A stretch of DNA of 64,000 nt from NCBI GenBank assembly GCA_963457665.1, contig OY735227.1, positions 51,465,344-51,529,343 on the forward strand. The letters are read 5' to 3'. Positions 12,401-22,442 of this stretch are shown here, in pieces; positions within the stretch are counted from its first letter, which is position 1, and every line of letters starts with the position of its first letter. A program made the translations under genes and the position numbers. The notes beneath the pieces are model-generated. The model made no database searches. It was not told the DNA's origin and saw only the letters and a program-made list of their open reading frames with translations. The DNA is from Thysanoteuthis rhombus (lineage: Eukaryota; Mollusca; Cephalopoda; Oegopsida; Thysanoteuthidae).

Positions 12401-15400
12401 ACTCACGCTCTCTCTCTCTTTGTACCCCTCTCGCCCCCTCTCTTTGTACCCCTCTCGCCCTCTCTCTCTTTGTACCCCTCTCGCCCTCTCTCTTTGTACC
12501 CCTCTCGCTCTCTCTCTTTGTACCCCTCTCGCTCTCTCTCTTTGTACCCCTCTCGCTCTCTCTCTTTGTACCCCTCTCGCTCTCTCTCTTTGTACCCCTC
12601 TCGCTCTCTCTCTTTGTACCCCTCTCGCTCTCTCTCTTTGTACCCCTCTCGCTCTCTCTCTTTGTACCCCTCTCGCACTCTCTCTTTGTACCCCTCTCGC
12701 TCTCTCTCTTTGTACCCCTCTCGCTCTCTCTCTTTGTACCCCTCTCGCTCTCTCTCTTTGTACCCCTCTCGCTCTCTCTCTTTGTACCCCTCTCGCTCTC
12801 TCTCTTTGTACCCCTCTCGCTCTCTCTCTTTGTACCCCTCTCGCTCTCTCTCTTTGTACCCCTCTCGCTCTCTCTCTTTGTACCCCTCTCGCTCTCTCTC
12901 TTTGTACCCCTCTCGCTCTCTCTCTTTGTACCCCTCTCGCCTCCTCTCTTTGTACCCCTCTCGCCCCCTCTCTTTGTACCCCTCTCGCCCCCTCTCTTTG
13001 TACCCCTCTCGCCCCCTCTCTTTGTACCCCTCTCGCCCCCTCTCTTTGTACCCCTGTCGCCCCCTCTCTCTGTACCCCTGTCGCCCCCTCTCTCTCTTTG
13101 TACCCCTGTCGCCCCCTCTCTCTCTTTGTACCCCTGTCGCCCCCTCTCTCTCTTTGTACCCCTGTCGCCCCCTCTCTCTCTTTGTACCCCTGTCGCCCCC
13201 TCTCTCTCTTTGTACCCCTGTCGCCCCCTCTCTCTCTTTGTACCCCTGTCGCCCCCTCTCTCTCTTTGTACCCCTGTCGCCCCCTCTCTCTCTTTGTACC
13301 CCTGTCGCCCCCTCTCTCTCTTTGTACCCCTGTCGCCCCCTCTCTCTCTTTGTACCCCTGTCGCCCCCTCTCTCTCTTTGTACCCCTGTCGCCCCCCCTC
13401 TCTCTTTGTACCCCTGTCGCCCCCTCTCTCTCTTTGTACCCCTGTCGCCCCCTCTCTCTCTTTGTACCCCTGTCGCCCCCTCTCTCTCTTTGTACCCCTG
13501 TCGCCCCCTCTCTCTCTTTGTACCCCTGTCGCCCCCTCTCTCTCTTTGTACCCCTGTCGCCCCCCCTCTCTCTTTGTACCCCTGTCGCCCCCTCTCTCTC
13601 TTTGTACCCCTGTCGCCCCCTCTCTCTCTTTGTACCCCTGTCGCCCCCTCTCTCTCTTTGTACCCCTGTCGCCCCCTCTCTCTCTTTGTACCCCTGTCGC
13701 CCCCTCTCTCTCTTTGTACCCCTGTCGCCCCCCCTCTCTCTTTGTACCCCTGTCGCCCCCTCTCTCTCTTTGTACCCCTGTCGCCCCCTCTCTCTCTTTG
13801 TACCCCTGTCGCCCCCTCTCTCTCTTTGTACCCCTGTCGCCCCCTCTCTCTCTTTGTACCCCTGTCGCCCCCTCTCTTTATAATAATTTCTCTTTCTCCT
13901 CTTAATTCTTTATTTTGTTTATAAATTCTCAGGAACCGAATTATCTTAGAAGCTGAAGCAACTGCAGAATCCAAGAAGGTAATGTTAAACTTTTCTTTTG
14001 AAATCTGAACCTCCAAATACAAGTTTTCTTTCTTTGCTATCCGAAAGAAGATTCCTTGCCCCCCCCCCTCCAAATGGTCATGTTAAACTGAGTAATCTGA
14101 ACTCAGGGTGGTAGGAGGTACAGCAGACTTTAGTAAAGAGTGGAGACCAGTGTGTGCTGCTCCTATAATGGCTTGGTGCAAAACAAACCCTTTGCTTCCT
14201 CTTTAGCCTTTGCAACTTATAAAATAAACCTGTGATTTCAGTACATTAACTCACTCAGCCATTTTTTTTTTTTTATGCATGTTTTGAAAATGAGAAAACT
14301 TTAATCTATTGTCGCTTTTGCTTTGTAACCTTCAAAAAAAAAAATGCATGAGTCAAGTTATAAAGAATGAGACACTTACTGCAACAAATCTTCTAAATAA
14401 GAACTTGAACTCAACTGAAAATGAAATTTTTTGTACCATGCTGCCATTTTATACCTTAAGATAAAACAAATGAAATTGTTTTCATTGTTTTTCTTTGTTT
14501 TTTTTTTCTTTTTCTTTTTTTCCTCTTTTTCTTTTTTTCCTCTTTTTCTTTTTTTCCTCTTTTTCTTTTTTTCCTCTTTTTCTTTTTTTCTTCTTTTTCT
14601 TTTTTTCTTAAAGAAAATATGTCAAATAATTCTCAACAGTCAAATGCCAAGTATTGAATTTTTTCTTCTTACTTTAATCTACCTAAAGGGAATTGTATAT
14701 TGTTTGTGTGGGGTTGTGTTTTTTTTTGTTTTTTTTGTTCTTCTGTTAAATTGACACTTAGAGGCGATGAGCACCCCTGAATGGAGAGTGGATGAGTTTG
14801 AATTCTACTCACAGGGTTAATTCTCTGTGCAGATCCATGGGATGTTTACCTGGAAATTGTTTTGGCTCCGTACAGGCCTGTCGTGCTATTATCTCAACCA
14901 CTCTGCACCTCACTATCCTTTCTGTCCTCTCTAGCATTCATCGAAATTCAGTCTCGCTCAGTAAATTTCTTTACATGGGCAAAAACATTATTCATGTTTT
15001 TCAGAAGTGTTTTAGAAATTTATCTTTTAAAATTTCATTTTATTTTTTTTTATGAGGATACTTTAAAAGAGGTTTAACAAAATAGAGACCTGGTAACTTA
15101 ATGGAAATGTTCAAAATCTACATGGATTTGAATCTTTCAGCCTGAATGTATTCTTTACTAGAAGGCACAATGGACTAAGAGGCCATGAACATACTGTAGA
15201 AGTAAATAGAAATAGATAAAATATTTTTAGCAATAGTTGTTGGTCTGTGGAATAGTTTACCAGTTTGTGGTTCACTCACTTTAAGAAGAATTATCTTTAT
15301 TACAACACCATAAATGCAAGGTTTTAAATATTATGTAAACTAGATTAGTCAAGATAAGTGAAACATTTTTTATTCTAAATAAATATATCCTGTATTTTCA

Positions 15401-18400
15401 GCTGAGAGGAGAAGCAGAAGCTTTCGCAATTCAAGTGAAAGCCAAGGCCGATGCTGAACAAATGAAGCGTAAAGCCATTGCTTGGCAATCCTATGAAGAT
15501 GCTGCTAAGACTGACATGATCCTTGAAGCTCTACCAAAGGTAAGTGTCTACAAAAAATTTCACATTATTCTACCTGATATCCAACTCATACTATTGTTGG
15601 AATTGACTTTATTTTCCCTTTAAAGACAGAGAAGGGGGGTGTAATTTTCATATAAAAAGTGAAATTGACTGTATACTTTCTTAATCCTTTTCCACAAACG
15701 CCTAAACTTCATAAATGTTTTATCACAGCTGTAATGAGTGTCCATTTTACAGTGGATTATTATTTTGAATCTAGCTTTTCATTCTTTTATTGTTATTGTC
15801 CTTGAATTGTATTTCCTGTTCGAACAGAATCTGATTTCAGTGTCGAGTTTTCTGGTATGGAATTGCTAGCCCTATATCCAACCCGTATGTTTTCTGCTGG
15901 GGTTCTGAAACTCTTTTTCCTGTTTGTCCTGTCGAGCTATGTTGGCCTACCCCTTGTTAGAGAATGTAGTGTAAAATGTATAGATGCTATAGAACTGATA
16001 ATAGATGCGTAATGCAGCTGAGTATCACTAACTCAGACTTCAGAAACCTGATAATTTTCAAGAATATGATTATTACCACGTTTTTCCTCTACTATCTATA
16101 TGATGGTCCTTCAGACCAAACTTGTATTATTGCCTCTTTTGTTAGAAATTCTTTGCGTATCACTTCTAAACAATTACCAAAGTATAAATGGTCTTTGAAT
16201 AATTTTTTTTTTCCTCCTAAAGCAATGACAAACTTTCAAGAAAAAAAAAATTTAGTTTTTTTTCAGGTCTCTATTTTTTTAACTGAGGCAAATTAAAAGG
16301 AAAAAAGAAAAAAAAAATAGTCTGCAGCATTGATTTCATAAAATTAAACGACCATTTTATTAATATTTCTGATTTTAGTGTTGTCAACTGTATCTCTGGT
16401 TTACAGGACGACTTGAAATTTAGTTAGTATTGATTACTTCAAAATTCCAGTGTTTTTCCAAATCTTGCATACCTCCCTAGCGGTATGCATAACCCAGTTT
16501 GAGAACTTGTAGTCACTTTCTCATATATAGACAGCCTTACATGGCTGAGATGTTCCAACTGCTTTATTATTTACCCATAGCTGGGAGGGGGAAACTGGAT
16601 ACATTCCTTTCTCAAAGGCATTAGGGCGAAGAGAATGCAAGCAGCCTTCACCAAAAGTTGATCTAAACTCGCTGATTCTGTACTACAAAGCGTTATGCCA
16701 CTCGGTGTGTATTAATATATAAAAGTAAGTAGCATTTTTACACTAAGTACTGCTTAATCCTTCCATGCTTAGGCTCCATACAGTGGTGTCGACCACTTCG
16801 CCATGTTCATTAATATATAACTATTTCATATTTTTGTCTTGAAATTTCAGGTTGCTGCTGAAGTTGCTGCCCCATTAGCCCAATGTCGCAAAGTAACAAT
16901 GGTTTCCAGCGGAAAGGGTGAAGTTGGTGCTGCTAAATTGACCAATGAAGTGCTCCAGATTATTGAGAAATTGCCTCATGTCATTGAAGGACTTACAGGT
17001 GTCAACCTTATTTCTCAGGTGAGTTTTGTTTTCTCTCTCCCACCTGCCAAACTAACAAATAACAGCCCTATACTAAAAGTCTAAGGATTTGTCCTTTGGC
17101 TTCCAACAAAGTAAAGTATGGTCAGTTCTGGGGTCAGTTGCCGCTTATCAGCAGTAGTTTGCCCTTTCTCGACATTCATTTCTTCAGTTTCTCATTGTTT
17201 TTTTGAGTAGTGTTTCGTTTTTTTAACTCCTTTTCACTTGAATAATTGTTCATTATTTTTATCATTTTTGCTAGTTTTTTTGTTTTGTTTTAGTGTTTAG
17301 TTGGCTTTAGTTTTCTTTTCTTTCTCTGTGTCCATCTCTAAGATCCACCAGAAACAATGGCTTAATCAAAATTTCAACCCAGGTGTAAATTTCAAATGTC
17401 TTGCATTCACTTATTGAACGAATGACAAGTGTTTGAATTTCGAATTTTTTCAAAACTAAACTTTGTAGTTGGACCATATAGTAACCTAAAAAGACTTGAT
17501 ACTTATGGTGGGCAACCCCTTGTAAAGAACTTAATTTTGAATCACATTGAGAGCTAAAATTAAATGAAATATAAATATATTAAGGAAATGTTCAGGATTC
17601 AAAGATATGAGAAAAAATGTCTGGTATGAAATATCTGGCTGAAAAAAAAGATGGTTGGGGGGTATATATATCCTACGACACAGTTGTCCCAAAAGCAAAT
17701 GCCCGAGTAAATACTTGAAAATAAATTTAAGATTATTGCTATGCCAACTATCTGGTCCCCATGGATCAATTGTATTTTGTTGCCCAGTTGTTGAATTTCT
17801 TTGTTTCTGGTGTTATCATAGATTTCATAAATATTCATTCAATATCATTTGACATCTAACTTGGTTTTTGTTTTTCAAGGATTTTTTTAGTTTTGTTTCT
17901 TTGTATGTTGAGTCCTTTTTGTATACCATCCTTTATTATGTCCTAAATTTTTGGTATTATGATTCTTCTGTTCTTTCAAGATGTGAATTATGAAAAAACA
18001 TAGATGTAAATCTAAATGATAAAACTTGTTAGATAACTGCTGTGGATTCTTTTTATAAAAGTAAAGTCTGAATGGAGCAGTGTTTAAATTTTTGTCCCTT
18101 TTGATCCCTTATTCTTTCTCAAAATGCTAACTGAGATCATCTAGCAAATAACGTAATTGAAACAAGAGAAAAATGTGTATTATATTGCTCTACTCCTTAA
18201 CTGCAGCAGGAACTGTTCAGTTGCTGTGTAATGGGGCGGTAACTTTGATTATACAGGATGGCGCAAAATAAGCTGAGCAGTGTTTCTCTTTTAACAGTGG
18301 GCCTTTCCACTCAAAGTTGCGGACAGAAGCAAGCAATCGTTGTCTGTAAATTCAATTGGATGGCTCACTTGTTTAGAGAGAAAATGTTGTTCTGCTCATT

Positions 18401-21400
18401 TTGTACTACCCTGGTGTTTGATTGATGGAAATTTCCGTCATTTGCAGTTGAGCCATAGAACAGCAATGACTGATATTTGTGTCATCTGCAGTTAATGGGT
18501 TTGATGAATGCTAATGGTTGCTAACCTCATGTACCTTGTACATAATGCAAGGCACTTAAATATCTGCTGGCTCTGCAAGTCGAAACGTTTGCTTGGTGTC
18601 AGACAGGAAGAAAATGCTTGTGGTATTCTTCAGATGACGACTGTGTAAGAACAAACCATGGTGACGGGTCTTTCTCTGTTCCAGTTGCTCAGTGCTGAAA
18701 TGAGTTTTCCCCATGGAGTAAGGGGACAACAGCAGCAAGAAGTACCATCTGTCAATCAAGACTGAAGACCTCTGAACTCTGCAGACAAAACGCCTTCCAT
18801 TGAACATCTCCCACTTCTTCTTCTCTTCTCCTACTACTCCATGGTGTATTCTTGACCAGCTCTTCGGCATTAGATGTTAGTGGCTAAACAATTCTCTTTA
18901 CTGTCGTCAATTTTTTTTTTTTTTTTTTTTTGTGTTGTTGTCTGTCTTCAACTGTTAATTTTTTATCCTCATAGGAATCTCTTCTCTTATTTGAATATTA
19001 CCATTCACAAGTCCATTCATTTTTCAGAATTTACAGACGGGCTGGGGGAGTAAAGCTCAGTTTTTGAATGTTCTGTATAAAGGAAAACCTACTTATATGA
19101 TACACTAAGTTAATGGCTAGATTTCTTTTGTCTGCAATATCCCATGTGGAAATGATTTTTTTAATGCAAGAGTTACTTCTCCTTGGAAATCATTTCATTA
19201 GTTATAAGAAAGATAATTGTACACATTAGCTTCACACCACTATATTCCAAGCTTTTCACATAATTGCAAGATTACTGGAATATTGCTTCCTACTAACATT
19301 TTAATCCCTCTGCTTTTGTCGAATTTTTTGATAAAATTTTTGAGTTTTCCATTTATCAAGTTCTTACAAACTGTAAATTTCATGTCGTTAAATAGTTCAT
19401 ACATCAAAATATCTGATTTGAAATGAATAAATGGCAACTTTGCATCACACAGAATAACCTTTTCATCCAAATTCTCATTACATCCAATTGTACACAAGAA
19501 ATGTACTCTAATATTTGAAAAATGTAGTTATTACCCTGAAATTTCAGTCTATTGCTGTGGAAAGAAAATCTTCCAAAACAATTGAGTTGATCCGTTTGTT
19601 AGATATGAGGGGGTGTGGAAAAAGTGAATGTTGCCTGCCAATCTGTGTCCGTGTCCTCTCTGTGTCTGTGTCCTCTCTGTGTCTGTGTCCTCTCTGTGTC
19701 TGTGTCCCCTCTGTGTCTGTGTCCCCTCTGTGTCTGTGTCCCCTCTGTGTCTGTGTCCCCTCTGTGTCTGTGTCCCCTCTGTGTCTGTGTCCCCTCTGTG
19801 TCTGTGTCCCCTCTGTGTCTGTGTCCCCTCTGTGTCTGTGTCCCCTCTGTGTCTGTGTCCCCTCTGTGTCCGTGTCCCCTCTGTGTCCGTGTCCCCTCTG
19901 TGTCCGTGTCCCCTCTGTGTCCGTGTCCCCTCTGTGTCCGTGTCCCCTCTGTGTCCGTGTCCCCTCTGTGTCCGTGTCCCCTCTGTGTCCGTGTCCCCTC
20001 TGTGTCCGTGTCCCCTCTGTGTCCGTGTCCCCTCTGTGTCCGTGTCCCCTCTGTGTCCGTGTCCCCTCTGTGTCCGTGTCCCCTCTGTGTCTGTGTCCTG
20101 TCTGTAATCTACCAGAATTTTTGATTTTTTTTATAAATAGAATTTTCAAATGAGTCTAAGAAATGTTACTTATACAACATCTTCTGAATAGGGTGAAGAT
20201 GAGTAAAAAGTTCTGTGCCAAACTGATCAAATTTTTACCCATTCATTAACCAATTTACAGTGGCAGAAGCAGATCTATGGCTGTGTTATGAATGTGATTG
20301 TATCTTTGATGATATAGGGTAGTGCAAAATGAGCTGAACAGTTTTTCTCAGTAAAAATGAGCCTTTCATTCGGGGTTACAGACAGAACATGGGGAACGTG
20401 CAGAAAAAGTTGACCATAACTTCATTGGAAGGTCCATTGTGTGACTGATGATGGAAATATCCATCATTCATAGTTGAGCAATAGACCTGCAATGACTGAA
20501 ATTTCAGTCATCTGCAGTTAATGGTTAAAGAAACCTACAATCTGCGAATGATTTTCATTGATTTCTGCTTTCAATTGCTCTAATTTGGAGCTGAACATGG
20601 TGGAATCAATTGTTTGATTTTCCAAGTGGAACTCATAGCCCCCCCCTTCCAATGCTGTGCACATTACATTCTTTGGATGAAGACCAGCTTCTGGTAAGGT
20701 TGTTCATTTCACTTGCACCATGATCTCTGATTCTGTTTCAGAAACGGACTACTCAAATATGTGGGAGCCACCCATCAAAGTGACTCACATAATCAAGCTG
20801 GTGCAAATGACTTTCAGTGCTTGGATATTTCAACTTTGTTGCTTATCTCCAGTGTCCTATAACATTAATTATTATCAAGTAATGTTTTCATTTGATCACT
20901 ATCATTCTCAACTGGTCCACTTGACTGTAGATTTGGAAACTTTGTAAACCACTTCTGATATGTTCGATCGTTCTCAAATATCTTGTCTATGAATTGCACA
21001 AATATTTTTACATTCGACTTGCATTTCTACCTTTCTTGAAATAAAAAAACGTATGCTGAGAATGTTTATTTTCTTTCATCTTTAATGTTAGGATCCATGA
21101 ACAAAAATATGCCAATTTTAAAGATTCAAAAAGATAATGCATGCTGATATAATGCCTGTCATAATACAATCCAGTAATTGTTGAATGAAATTTAGTGCTC
21201 CTAATGCTATCTAATAAAAAAAAAATGTTTTTTTAGATTAACTTTTTGACTAACCAATACATTTTTTTTACATCACAAGGACTCCCTCGATAAAGTGTAG
21301 TCCATGAGTCTGATATATGGCGGACCCTAACATTTTTTGCTTATATTATTGCCTATTTGTTCAGAAAACCACAAATAAACATAAAATTTCATCAAAAAAC

Positions 21401-21726
21401 TCAATGACTAAAATGTTAAGTTTCTCCAATTTGCAATCATTTGATTTTAGTATATCTCGGATTTTAATCAAAATTTCTTTGATTTTATGAAAACACCTAT
21501 ATTCACCAACGAATTCCTTTGGCACTTGTAACTGACTTTTGAATTTTCGGTTGTTCAGTTATGTTTGTCTTTCTTGGACCTTAACATCTGCACTATAAGA
21601 GGGTGAGGGGCTAAATGTTGTAATGTTGGCAGACATTTTTTTAAAAAGAAAGATGGCAAAAAAAATTTTGAAAACAACTTTGTTTTTGTTTTTCAGACTA
21701 TGGCCTCATCTCGAGCAATGGTGTAA
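341..21726 (+). CDS. FLOT1: Flotillin-1, 3' nine coding exons (5' part outside window)
   Basis: Flotillin-1 is a membrane-associated SPFH/flotillin scaffold that hetero-oligomerises with flotillin-2 in cholesterol-rich microdomains and acts in clathrin-independent endocytosis. Nine exons join in frame: 341-484, 4257-4376, 8549-8644, 10451-10603, 12210-12391, 13933-13978, 15402-15539, 16851-17018 and 21697-21726, 358 residues in all. All introns are GT-AG; only intron 5 splits a codon. The order of conserved blocks ([85 protein letters not shown]) fits flotillin-1 better than flotillin-2. The first exon here starts near residue 71 of vertebrate flotillin-1, so the N-terminal part with the acylated cysteine lies upstream. 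The EA-rich middle is the expected coiled coil. The C-terminus after LTGVNLISQ is a short nine-residue tail. No stop or frameshift is seen. Identification is from family recall, not a search. Confidence 0.95.
485..4256 (+). other. Flotillin-1 intron 1
   Basis: 3.77 kb. It starts with a run of 29 T directly after the donor. It holds a G-run near 2454, A/T runs and, at about 3727-4140, one copy of an interspersed repeat also present near 10 kb and 59.4 kb. No coding signal was seen. Confidence 0.85.
3727..4140. repeat. Interspersed repeat copy in flotillin intron 1
   Basis: Shares with 59245-59620 the start TTTATTAAAYRAAAATGC, AGCTTATCAGTACAGA, and AAGATGGTCAACTATTCTGG followed by TATTTCAAAATTCTTT. 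It is also related to 9960-10140 and 10215-10440. No inverted ends or coding frame were seen. Confidence 0.65.
4257..4376 (+). CDS. FLOT1: Flotillin-1 exon b (end of SPFH domain)
   Basis: 40 codons, phase 0 at both ends, [10 protein letters not shown] to DIRDDE. Acceptor ttacag at 4251-4256, donor gtaggc at 4377. [10 protein letters not shown] and VVSYTLKDI are nearly unchanged from vertebrate flotillin-1. Confidence 0.95.
4377..8548 (+). other. Flotillin-1 intron 2
   Basis: 4.17 kb of AT-rich sequence. At 7816-7860 there is a short inverted match to the end of the repeat family copied at 21.3 and 58.3 kb. Nothing else is recognised. Confidence 0.8.
8549..8644 (+). CDS. FLOT1: Flotillin-1 exon c
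   Basis: 32 codons, [11 protein letters not shown] to KRDAGIR, phase 0. Acceptor tttgaag ending at 8548, donor gtatga at 8645. Contains the flotillin signature [13 protein letters not shown] at the start of the EA-rich coiled coil. Confidence 0.95.
9052..9218. mobile_element. 143-bp insertion flanked by 12-bp direct repeats
   Basis: ATTGAGACAATA at 9052-9063 and again at 9207-9218. Between them: an ATT-rich stretch, ATTTCTATTGATAT with its near-complement ATATCGATAGAAAT at the right end, and the motif CTGACAAAGGC...GGCCGAAACGTTGTATG at 9123-9165. Non-coding; class not established. Confidence 0.7.
9960..10440. repeat. Interspersed repeat, two pieces in flotillin intron 3
   Basis: 9960-10140 carries GTCCAGTATTTCAAAATTCT (3' part of the family). 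10215-10440 carries TTATTGTATAAACATTTACC to AATATTTT (middle part). The pieces are separated and probably rearranged. Confidence 0.55.
10451..10603 (+). CDS. FLOT1: Flotillin-1 exon d (coiled coil)
   Basis: 51 codons, [10 protein letters not shown] to MAYELQ, phase 0. Acceptor ttgtttgtag ending at 10450, donor gtgagt at 10604. Heptad-like charged helix containing [16 protein letters not shown]. Confidence 0.95.
10604..12209 (+). other. Flotillin-1 intron 4
   Basis: 1.6 kb. At about 11330-11545 is one copy of a repeat also seen at 38800-39005 and, in part, at 47400-47470. No coding signal. Confidence 0.85.
12210..12391 (+). CDS. FLOT1: Flotillin-1 exon e (coiled coil), ends in split codon
   Basis: 60 codons plus two bases, [12 protein letters not shown] to LEKIAEAN. 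Acceptor tgttattag ending at 12209; donor gtgagg at 12392. Contains [10 protein letters not shown]. The donor is followed after about 15 bp by the intron 5 minisatellite. Confidence 0.95.
12404..13872. repeat. 24-bp/28-bp minisatellite filling flotillin intron 5
   Basis: Tandem array containing 56 GTACCCC motifs. From 12422 to 13072 the spacing is 24 bp (one step of 26); from 13072 to 13856 it is exactly 28 bp in every step. The two halves differ also by TCTCGC versus TGTCGC. Inside the 28-bp half a variant (CCCCCCC instead of CCCCCTC) recurs at 13391, 13559 and 13727, exactly 168 bp (6 units) apart. The array occupies about 95 percent of the 1541-bp intron and starts about 12 bp after the donor. 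The sense strand is almost purine-free apart from GTA and CG. Stop-free frames on both strands here are composition artefacts. Confidence 0.98.
13933..13978 (+). CDS. FLOT1: Flotillin-1 exon f (46-bp small exon)
   Basis: One base completing the split Arg codon, then 15 codons [15 protein letters not shown]. Acceptor ataaattctcag ends at 13932, donor gtaatg at 13979. It corresponds to the vertebrate segment with the second EAEA motif. It is a short exon lying directly after a 1.46-kb pyrimidine-rich repeat. Confidence 0.9.
13979..15401 (+). other. Flotillin-1 intron 6
   Basis: 1.42 kb, including a T/C-rich 17- to 18-bp tandem repeat at 14518-14610. Otherwise AT-rich without recognised elements. 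Confidence 0.85.
14518..14610. repeat. Pyrimidine tandem repeat, 17-18 bp unit
   Basis: About five copies of a unit of the form TTTTTCCTCTTTTTCTT, decaying to TTCTTC at the right end. It lies in flotillin intron 6. Confidence 0.85.
15402..15539 (+). CDS. FLOT1: Flotillin-1 exon g
   Basis: 46 codons, [10 protein letters not shown] to LEALPK, phase 0. Acceptor tgtattttcag ends at 15401, donor gtaagt at 15540. Carries the third EA motif ([18 protein letters not shown]). Confidence 0.95.
15540..16850 (+). other. Flotillin-1 intron 7
   Basis: 1.3 kb. At about 16560-16660 is a segment (CTGGGAGGGGGAAACTGGAT, then CTTTCTCAAAGGCATTAGGG) that recurs diverged at about 44905-45000, so it is an old interspersed repeat. 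Nothing else is recognised. Confidence 0.75.
16851..17018 (+). CDS. FLOT1: Flotillin-1 exon h
   Basis: 56 codons, [10 protein letters not shown] to GVNLISQ, phase 0. Acceptor gaaatttcag ends at 16850, donor gtgagt at 17019. Matches the oligomerising C-terminal region ([29 protein letters not shown]). Confidence 0.95.
18254..18413. mobile_element. MITE-like repeat with terminal inverted repeats
   Basis: The left end CAGGATGGCGCAAAATAAGC and the inverted right end CAGGGTAGTACAAAATGAGC match at most positions, mainly differing by transitions. The 160-bp interior is non-coding. A related sequence lies at 20317-20450 (TAGGGTAGTGCAAAATGAGC). Both are followed by short palindromes around GAAATTTC and by TCTGCAGTTAATGG. 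No clear target duplication was found, so the class is unknown. Confidence 0.55.
19642..20105. repeat. 17-bp minisatellite in flotillin intron 8
   Basis: About 27 copies of TCTGTGTCYGTGTCCCC. The variable base is T in the left block and C in the right block, with one T unit again at the right edge. The first three copies have TCTCT instead of CCCCT. A unit of 17 bp is not a multiple of three, so stop-free frames of 160-210 codons on both strands are artefacts. Confidence 0.97.
20317..20530. repeat. Second copy of the 18.25-kb repeat family
   Basis: Aligns by eye with 18254-18510: GCAAAATGAGCTGAACAG start, GTTACAGACAGAA middle, then GATGGAAATATCCATC and the 20-bp palindrome ATGACTGAAATTTCAGTCAT. 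A more diverged third relative is near 37960-38030 (GATGGAAAAATCCATTATCC). Confidence 0.6.
21300..21605. repeat. Interspersed repeat shared with 58300-58660
   Basis: First copy of the family, at the end of flotillin intron 8. See the 58.3-kb entry for the shared blocks. A short inverted match is at 7816-7860. Confidence 0.6.
21697..21726 (+). CDS. FLOT1: Flotillin-1 terminal exon and stop
   Basis: Nine codons TMASSRAMV then TAA at 21724-21726. The acceptor tttttcag ends at 21696 behind a T-rich tract. The frame follows exon h directly. The tail is shorter than, and unlike, the vertebrate C-terminus, as expected of this variable end. Confidence 0.85.
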   Translation, partial: TMASSRAMV

Positions 21727-22420
21727 GGGCAGTCCTTGAAACAGCAGACTTCATGACAAGACGTCACAATTTTCTACCTTTTTAGACTTTTTTCTTCTTA
21801 TAAAGCAATGCTTTCTTTTGTCATCCTGGTTACTACTTCATCAAATTTTGACATAAAATGCTCAATAACCGTTAAGTCAAGATAAATTATCTCCCTTGAC
21901 TGCACCTTAAATTATCTAAACTCAAACTGGCCTCTCTTATTTTGTCAACTTTGGCACGTCAAGTATTATTTTTTGATACTAACTCTGTCTCAATGTAGTT
22001 GTTACATATAGTGTATGAAATGAATATGCAAGTGTAACAGTTATTACTGGACTGGTAGTATTTGTTAGTTTTCAAGTTGTCTGTTGCAAAATCTGCTGCC
22101 ATTTAGTCATAAGCAATAGTCATGATCTTCGAAGATTTTGATTGAGTTATGTCCCTTCCTTTTTTCCCGTTTTTTTTTTTTTTTCAACTTTTCATCCTTG
22201 AATTGAGATGTCAAAGAAAGATGTTTTTTTTTTTTTTCATAAGAACTTTTTGATTGCGCGAAGGAAAAGAAGAAAAATTCAGACACAAATGAAACCTAGA
22301 AGATGTGGACCATTTTAAAGATAAAAAAAATCTTGATAGGGCAAAACAACCAAACCTACTGAAAAGTATCTTTTCAGGTTTCAATACTCAAAAAAGTTCT
22401 TAATCTTTGTATGTAATAAA
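21727..22420 (+). other. Probable flotillin-1 3' UTR
   Basis: AT- and T-rich sequence after the stop. The first clear AATAAA is at 22415-22420. Molluscan 3' UTRs can be much longer, so the true end may lie further right. No other coding signal was seen. Confidence 0.5.
22415..22420 (+). terminator. Candidate polyadenylation signal of flotillin-1
   Basis: AATAAA about 690 bp after the stop codon, followed by a T-rich stretch (GTCTTTTTATT). It is the first canonical hexamer noticed downstream of the stop on this strand. Confidence 0.4.
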
Positions 22421-22442
22421 GAGTGTCTTTTTATTAATACCA

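Larger units (their letters stand above)
17019..21696 (+). other. Flotillin-1 intron 8
   Basis: 4.68 kb, the largest intron seen here. It contains a repeat with terminal inverted repeats (18254-18413) and its relative (20317-20530), a GTCGAAACGT motif near 18577, a T-run near 18910-18932, the 17-bp minisatellite (19642-20105) and the first copy of a repeat at about 21300-21605. Confidence 0.85.

Noticed and set aside
12403..14073. Stop-free frames of about 490-560 codons on both strands (Leu/Ser/Pro-rich on +, Arg/Glu/Gly-rich on -)
   Set aside because: They are translations of the 24/28-bp minisatellite. All + frames and one - frame are open at once, the array lies inside an intron between two flotillin exons, and no unique coding sequence is attached.
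18556..18870. 104-codon frame on the - strand
   Set aside because: Lies in flotillin intron 8 next to dispersed repeats; no domain recognised and no splice signals that would make it an exon.
19515..20153. Frames of 160-212 codons (Val/Ser/Cys-rich, or Gly/Thr/His-rich on -)
   Set aside because: Translation of the 17-bp minisatellite in flotillin intron 8; open in all + frames at once.
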